Positions 5,393 to 7,200 of a stretch of 7,200 nt of DNA are shown here, one piece after another (the stretch's first letter is position 1; each line of letters opens with the position of its first letter). The notes beneath the pieces are model-generated. The model made no database searches and had not been told where the DNA came from. It worked only from the letters and a program-made list of their open reading frames with translations. The stretch lies in contig MTNL01000054.1 in assembly GCA_002010365.1 (NCBI GenBank), forward strand, positions 1-7,200, given 5' to 3'. Position numbers and translations under genes: made by a program. This DNA comes from Candidatus Acetothermia bacterium JdFR-50. GTDB taxonomy: Bacteria > Bipolaricaulota > Bipolaricaulia > Bipolaricaulales > Bipolaricaulaceae.

Positions 5393-7200
5393 TTTTTTGG
5401 TGACGCGTGACGCGTGACGGGTGAGGGGTGGCTCCGTAATAGGTGACGTGTGATGGGAGGAGAGGAGGTCACGGAGGAGGTGCTGGCCCACGAAATAGGG
5501 CTTCCTGATATCGAAAAGCTCGGGGTGCTTCTTGTAAACCTCCCCTATGTCGCCGTCGATCCCGAGGAAAATCCCCTCAACCCCTTTCGCTTCCCCGTCT
5601 TCTTCCACCACAACATTTCGGCCATCCAGCGAAAACTCTATCCTCCCGCTACGCGTAACGCGTAACGCGTCGCGAACCTCCTCGATCACAGCGGGCCCCT
5701 GAACCTTCCGGTGGATGTCCTCGGGGTCGAACAGGATGTAACCGTCCGAGAGGGCAGTGAGCCATCTCCTGAGCTCTTCCCCCGTTTGGCGCGGGGCCAG
5801 AACGAGGTAGGCGCCCTCCCCGTAGCAGTCGTCGGGCAGGCGGGTGACCACGGCCTCGGAGATGAGCCTCCCCTCGCCGTCGAAGAAGGCGGAACGCACC
5901 GCCTCCCCGGGGTCCAGCCCCAGGACATCCCCCGTCCCCGCCTCATGTAGGAGATATACCGAACGGCGGCCCCGGAGGATGAACGCCGTGACGCGTGACG
6001 GGTGACACGTGACGGGTGACGAGGAAGGTTTGGAAAGGAAGCGCGAGAGGAGTTCCCGGGTGCGGGCCCGGGCTTCCTCCAGGACCCTCAAGGGGAGCTT
6101 TCCCCGGGAGAGGGGGCCGGTGACCCCGATGTAGGTGAAGGGTCGGATCTCCCTGAGCACCGAGGAGGTGATCCGGGCGATCTCCTCCATCTCTTCCTTC
6201 CCCATTCCACGTTCGGTTACCCAAGGGGTGCCCATCCTGATCCCGTGGGCATCGGCGGCGGAGGTATCCCCGGGGATGGTGTTCTTGTTGGTCACAAGCC
6301 CCACTAGGTCCAGGATCCGGGCAGCGATCTCCCCTAACATGGTCTCCCCATTCTTCGTACGGATCGCCCGCAGATCGATCACCAGAAGATGGGTATCTGT
6401 CCCCCCGTAGGCGAGCTTGAGGCCCTCCCGCTCCAGGGCTTCGGCGAGGAGCACCGCGTTCTCAACGATCCGGCTCTGGAGCTCCCGGAACTCAGGGGTC
6501 CGGGCCAAGGCGAAGGCGGCGGCTATGGCGGCGAACTTGTTCACGTGGGGGCCTCCTTGAGCCCCGGGGAAGACCGCGAGCTCGATGGCCTTGGCGATAT
6601 CCGGGTCGGTGGTAAGGATCACCGCCCCCCGGGGGCCACACAGGGTCTTGTGGGTGGTGAACATGATCACGTCGGCGTAGCCGATGGGGTTGGGGTAGAC
6701 CCCGGCGATGGCCATCCCGGCGGTGTGGGCGATGTCGGCCATAAGATACGCCCCCACCTTATCGGCGATCTCCCGAAAGGCCGCCCAGTCGGGGGCCCAG
6801 GGGTAGGAGGTATAGCCGGCGATGATCATCTTCGGTTTGTGCTTCACCGCGAGGTCCATGATCCTGTCGTAGTCGAGCTTTTCCGTCTTCGGGTCAACGC
6901 CGTAGGAGACGACCCTAAAGCGGCGGCCGGACTGATGGAAGGGGGAGCCGTGGGGAGCCGTGGGAGAGGTGGCCGCCCTGGGCGAGCTCCATGGCCATGA
7001 TGGTGTCCCCCGGGGAAAGGAGAGCATCATAGATGGCCATGTTGGCGGCGGCGCCCGAGAGGGCCTGGACGTTGACGTAGATCTCGTCCGGGGGGACCTC
7101 GGGGGTGGCGAAGCACTCCGCCGCCCGCCGGCACGCCAGCGCCTCCACCACGTCCACGAGTTCCGTTCCCTTGTAGAAACGGCGGTCAGCATAGCGGCGG
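4187..7200 (-). CDS. glyA-gcvT: GlyA-GcvT fusion gene, 5' partial and frameshifted
   Basis: One continuous frame from about 6952 to the TGA at 4189-4187 encodes most of serine hydroxymethyltransferase, a degenerate GcvT-like middle region, then a complete glycine-cleavage T-protein. Upstream of 6962 the GlyA homology moves to another frame, which is open past 7200 and which stops at 6915 if read through. The cause is a 10-bp tandem duplication at 6943-6962; removing one copy restores a normal GlyA. The ATG at 7192 in the long frame is therefore not a real start: its first 80 or so codons (Arg, Ser and Pro rich) are out-of-frame nonsense. No ATG, GTG or TTG lies in frame just before the GcvT part, which supports a genuine fusion over two adjacent genes. 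Both enzymes use tetrahydrofolate: T-protein makes 5,10-methylene-THF from the aminomethyl-lipoyl H-protein, and GlyA uses it with glycine to make serine, or the reverse. The gene overlaps trmY by 8 bases. Confidence 0.85.
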   Translation of the reverse strand, partial: AAMLTAVSTRERNSWTWWRRWRAGGRRSASPPPRSPRTRSTSTSRPSRAPPPTWPSMMLSFPRGTPSWPWSSPRAATSPTAPHGSPFHQSGRRFRVVSYGVDPKTEKLDYDRIMDLAVKHKPKMIIAGYTSYPWAPDWAAFREIADKVGAYLMADIAHTAGMAIAGVYPNPIGYADVIMFTTHKTLCGPRGAVILTTDPDIAKAIELAVFPGAQGGPHVNKFAAIAAAFALARTPEFRELQSRIVENAVLLAEALEREGLKLAYGGTDTHLLVIDLRAIRTKNGETMLGEIAARILDLVGLVTNKNTIPGDTSAADAHGIRMGTPWVTERGMGKEEMEEIARITSSVLREIRPFTYIGVTGPLSRGKLPLRVLEEARARTRELLSRFLSKPSSSPVTCHPSRVTAFILRGRRSVYLLHEAGTGDVLGLDPGEAVRSAFFDGEGRLISEAVVTRLPDDCYGEGAYLVLAPRQTGEELRRWLTALSDGYILFDPEDIHRKVQGPAVIEEVRDALRVTRSGRIEFSLDGRNVVVEEDGEAKGVEGIFLGIDGDIGEVYKKHPELFDIRKPYFVGQHLLRDLLSSHHTSPITEPPLTRHASRVTKKTPLNAWHREHGANMAEFAGYEMPLWFSSALEEHRAVRERAGLFDLGHMGTVLVSGRYAEAFLDLVFSNYAAWLHPGQAMYGFLLDHGAGVIDDLMIYRLARDRYLLVVNAVNEERDFHWLRTVNAGEVPIDPDRLWVEPPGEVELRFLKDEEGGLVDLALQGPRSRDVLLRLLPRRDALRLRALRKMEFIEFELVGAEAICARTGYTGEPIGYEIYVPKEKAGEVWEAILDAGKGLGVLPCGLAARDSLRCEAGLPLWSHELAGPHEILPHEAGFGAYVKLHKSFFIGREAYKEALGKWEREVIRFSVPAGERPVRAGAAVLDRGGRVMGWVTSCVAVPEGHQVGMAIVWRRGLPVGTPIGLALGDVPGKLELGIRIPWVALGRVLPRFPWEGSTVGWEGE
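5400..5456 (+). repeat. Heptad repeat cluster at the middle region-GcvT junction
   Basis: On the + strand four consecutive 7-bp units (GTGACGC, GTGACGC, GTGACGG, GTGAGGG; 5400-5427), then after a gap two more (GTGACGT, GTGATGG; 5443-5456). In the coding strand this makes the low-complexity linker [19 protein letters not shown] run of seven T (A in the coding strand) at 5392-5398 lies beside it. The unit length is not a multiple of three, so gain or loss of one unit would break the fusion. Confidence 0.85.
5457..5986 (-). other. Middle region of the fusion: degenerate GcvT-like module
   Basis: About 177 residues between the GlyA and GcvT parts, bounded by 7-bp repeat clusters. It resembles a cut-down T-protein when compared with the complete copy downstream. 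[20 protein letters not shown] mirrors [20 protein letters not shown], with an LVL strand and an EELRRWL helix matching LLVV and [18 protein letters not shown] mirrors [11 protein letters not shown], and [15 protein letters not shown] mirrors [15 protein letters not shown]. It lacks counterparts of [10 protein letters not shown] and [13 protein letters not shown], and the catalytic-type Asp-Asp of VIDDL is replaced by SE, so it is unlikely to be an active aminomethyltransferase. It may bind folate or act as a spacer. The likeness was judged by eye. Confidence 0.55.
5651..5670 (+). repeat. Heptad repeat cluster inside the middle region
   Basis: ACGCGTA, ACGCGTA and ACGCGT stand in tandem, three overlapping ACGCGT palindromes. 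It encodes part of ALRVTRS in the middle region. The unit differs from the GTGACGC unit of the other clusters chiefly by one base (GTTACGC versus GTCACGC on the coding strand), so the clusters look related. Confidence 0.8.
5988..6022 (+). repeat. Heptad repeat cluster at the GlyA-middle region junction
   Basis: Five consecutive 7-bp units of the form GTGACNN (GTGACGC, GTGACGG, GTGACAC, GTGACGG, GTGACGA). On the coding strand they encode the Ser-, Pro- and Thr-rich linker [13 protein letters not shown] that separates the end of GlyA from the middle region. Confidence 0.85.
6038..7200 (-). pseudogene. glyA: GlyA (serine hydroxymethyltransferase) portion, frameshifted
   Basis: This is the N-terminal module of the fusion; its own start lies outside the window. 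Frame 1 (7199 to about 6953) reads [40 protein letters not shown] and [12 protein letters not shown]. Frame 2 (6952 to about 6038) continues [20 protein letters not shown], with [13 protein letters not shown] at the cofactor-stacking His, [13 protein letters not shown] with the PLP lysine codon at 6649-6647, QGGPHVN, and TPWVTERGM near the C-terminus. These are the family's landmarks, so the protein would be a normal PLP enzyme interconverting serine and glycine with THF, were it not for the 10-bp duplication. Only that site is out of frame; no other lesion is seen and the active-site residues are intact. A recent mutation, a phase-variable site, or a sequencing or assembly error are all possible, so the pseudogene label is provisional. 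Confidence 0.85.
6943..6962 (+). repeat. 10-bp tandem duplication breaking the glyA frame
   Basis: GGGAGCCGTG occurs twice back to back (6943-6952 and 6953-6962). On the coding strand it is CACGGCTCCC twice. Before it the GlyA frame reads GGHLSHGSP, and after it the shifted frame again reads HGSP and continues FHQSGRR, so the four residues HGSP are encoded twice in two frames. Deleting one copy gives [14 protein letters not shown] without interruption. Confidence 0.9.

Noticed and set aside
5392..5398. Run of seven A on the coding strand as a programmed frameshift site before GcvT
   Set aside because: The middle region and GcvT are in the same frame on either side, so no shift is needed to make the fusion.
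5400..6022. Repeat clusters as a CRISPR array
   Set aside because: Units are 7 bp and directly adjacent, without unique spacers, and they lie inside coding sequence.

Overview
All credible genes in this window read on the minus strand. It is GC-rich by eye and protein-dense, with genes overlapping by 8 to 25 bases. A C-terminal-aromatic outer-membrane-type barrel protein and two lipoproteins point to a diderm bacterium. A TrmY-family protein, common in archaea but patchy in bacteria, and a GlyA-GcvT fusion suggest a deep-branching or candidate-phylum lineage. A Bipolaricaulota-like genome is only a guess; nothing here fixes the taxon.

In transcription order (right to left): (i) 7200-4187, a long fused gene encoding serine hydroxymethyltransferase (GlyA), a degenerate GcvT-like middle region and a complete glycine-cleavage T-protein (GcvT). 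Its GlyA part runs off the right edge and is broken by a 10-bp tandem duplication at 6943-6962. Three clusters of a 7-bp repeat lie at the two domain junctions and inside the middle region. (ii) 4194-2656, three overlapping genes: a TrmY-like tRNA methyltransferase, a small DUF2007-like protein, and protein-L-isoaspartate O-methyltransferase (pcm). (iii) 2546-550, an outer-membrane-type protein followed by two tandem PKD-domain lipoproteins, translationally coupled and closed by a strong intrinsic terminator at 495-520. Overlaps and short gaps fit one long transcript, though the 109-bp gap before the outer-membrane gene could hide a promoter that I cannot recognise.

(iv) 458-1 is a separate transcription unit: a sigma-70-type promoter, a GEMM-I (cyclic di-GMP-I) riboswitch aptamer, then a 15-bp hairpin whose 3' arm contains the Shine-Dalgarno sequence of a gene for a small secreted protein (cut off by the left edge). 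This regulatory leader is the best-supported noteworthy element. It suggests that production of a secreted, possibly surface or fibre-like, protein is controlled by a cyclic dinucleotide.

Metabolically, GlyA and GcvT share 5,10-methylene-tetrahydrofolate, so the fusion would place the source and user of that cofactor in one chain. TrmY and Pcm are SAM-dependent methyltransferases of tRNA and of damaged protein. The outer-membrane protein and PKD lipoproteins look like an envelope module.
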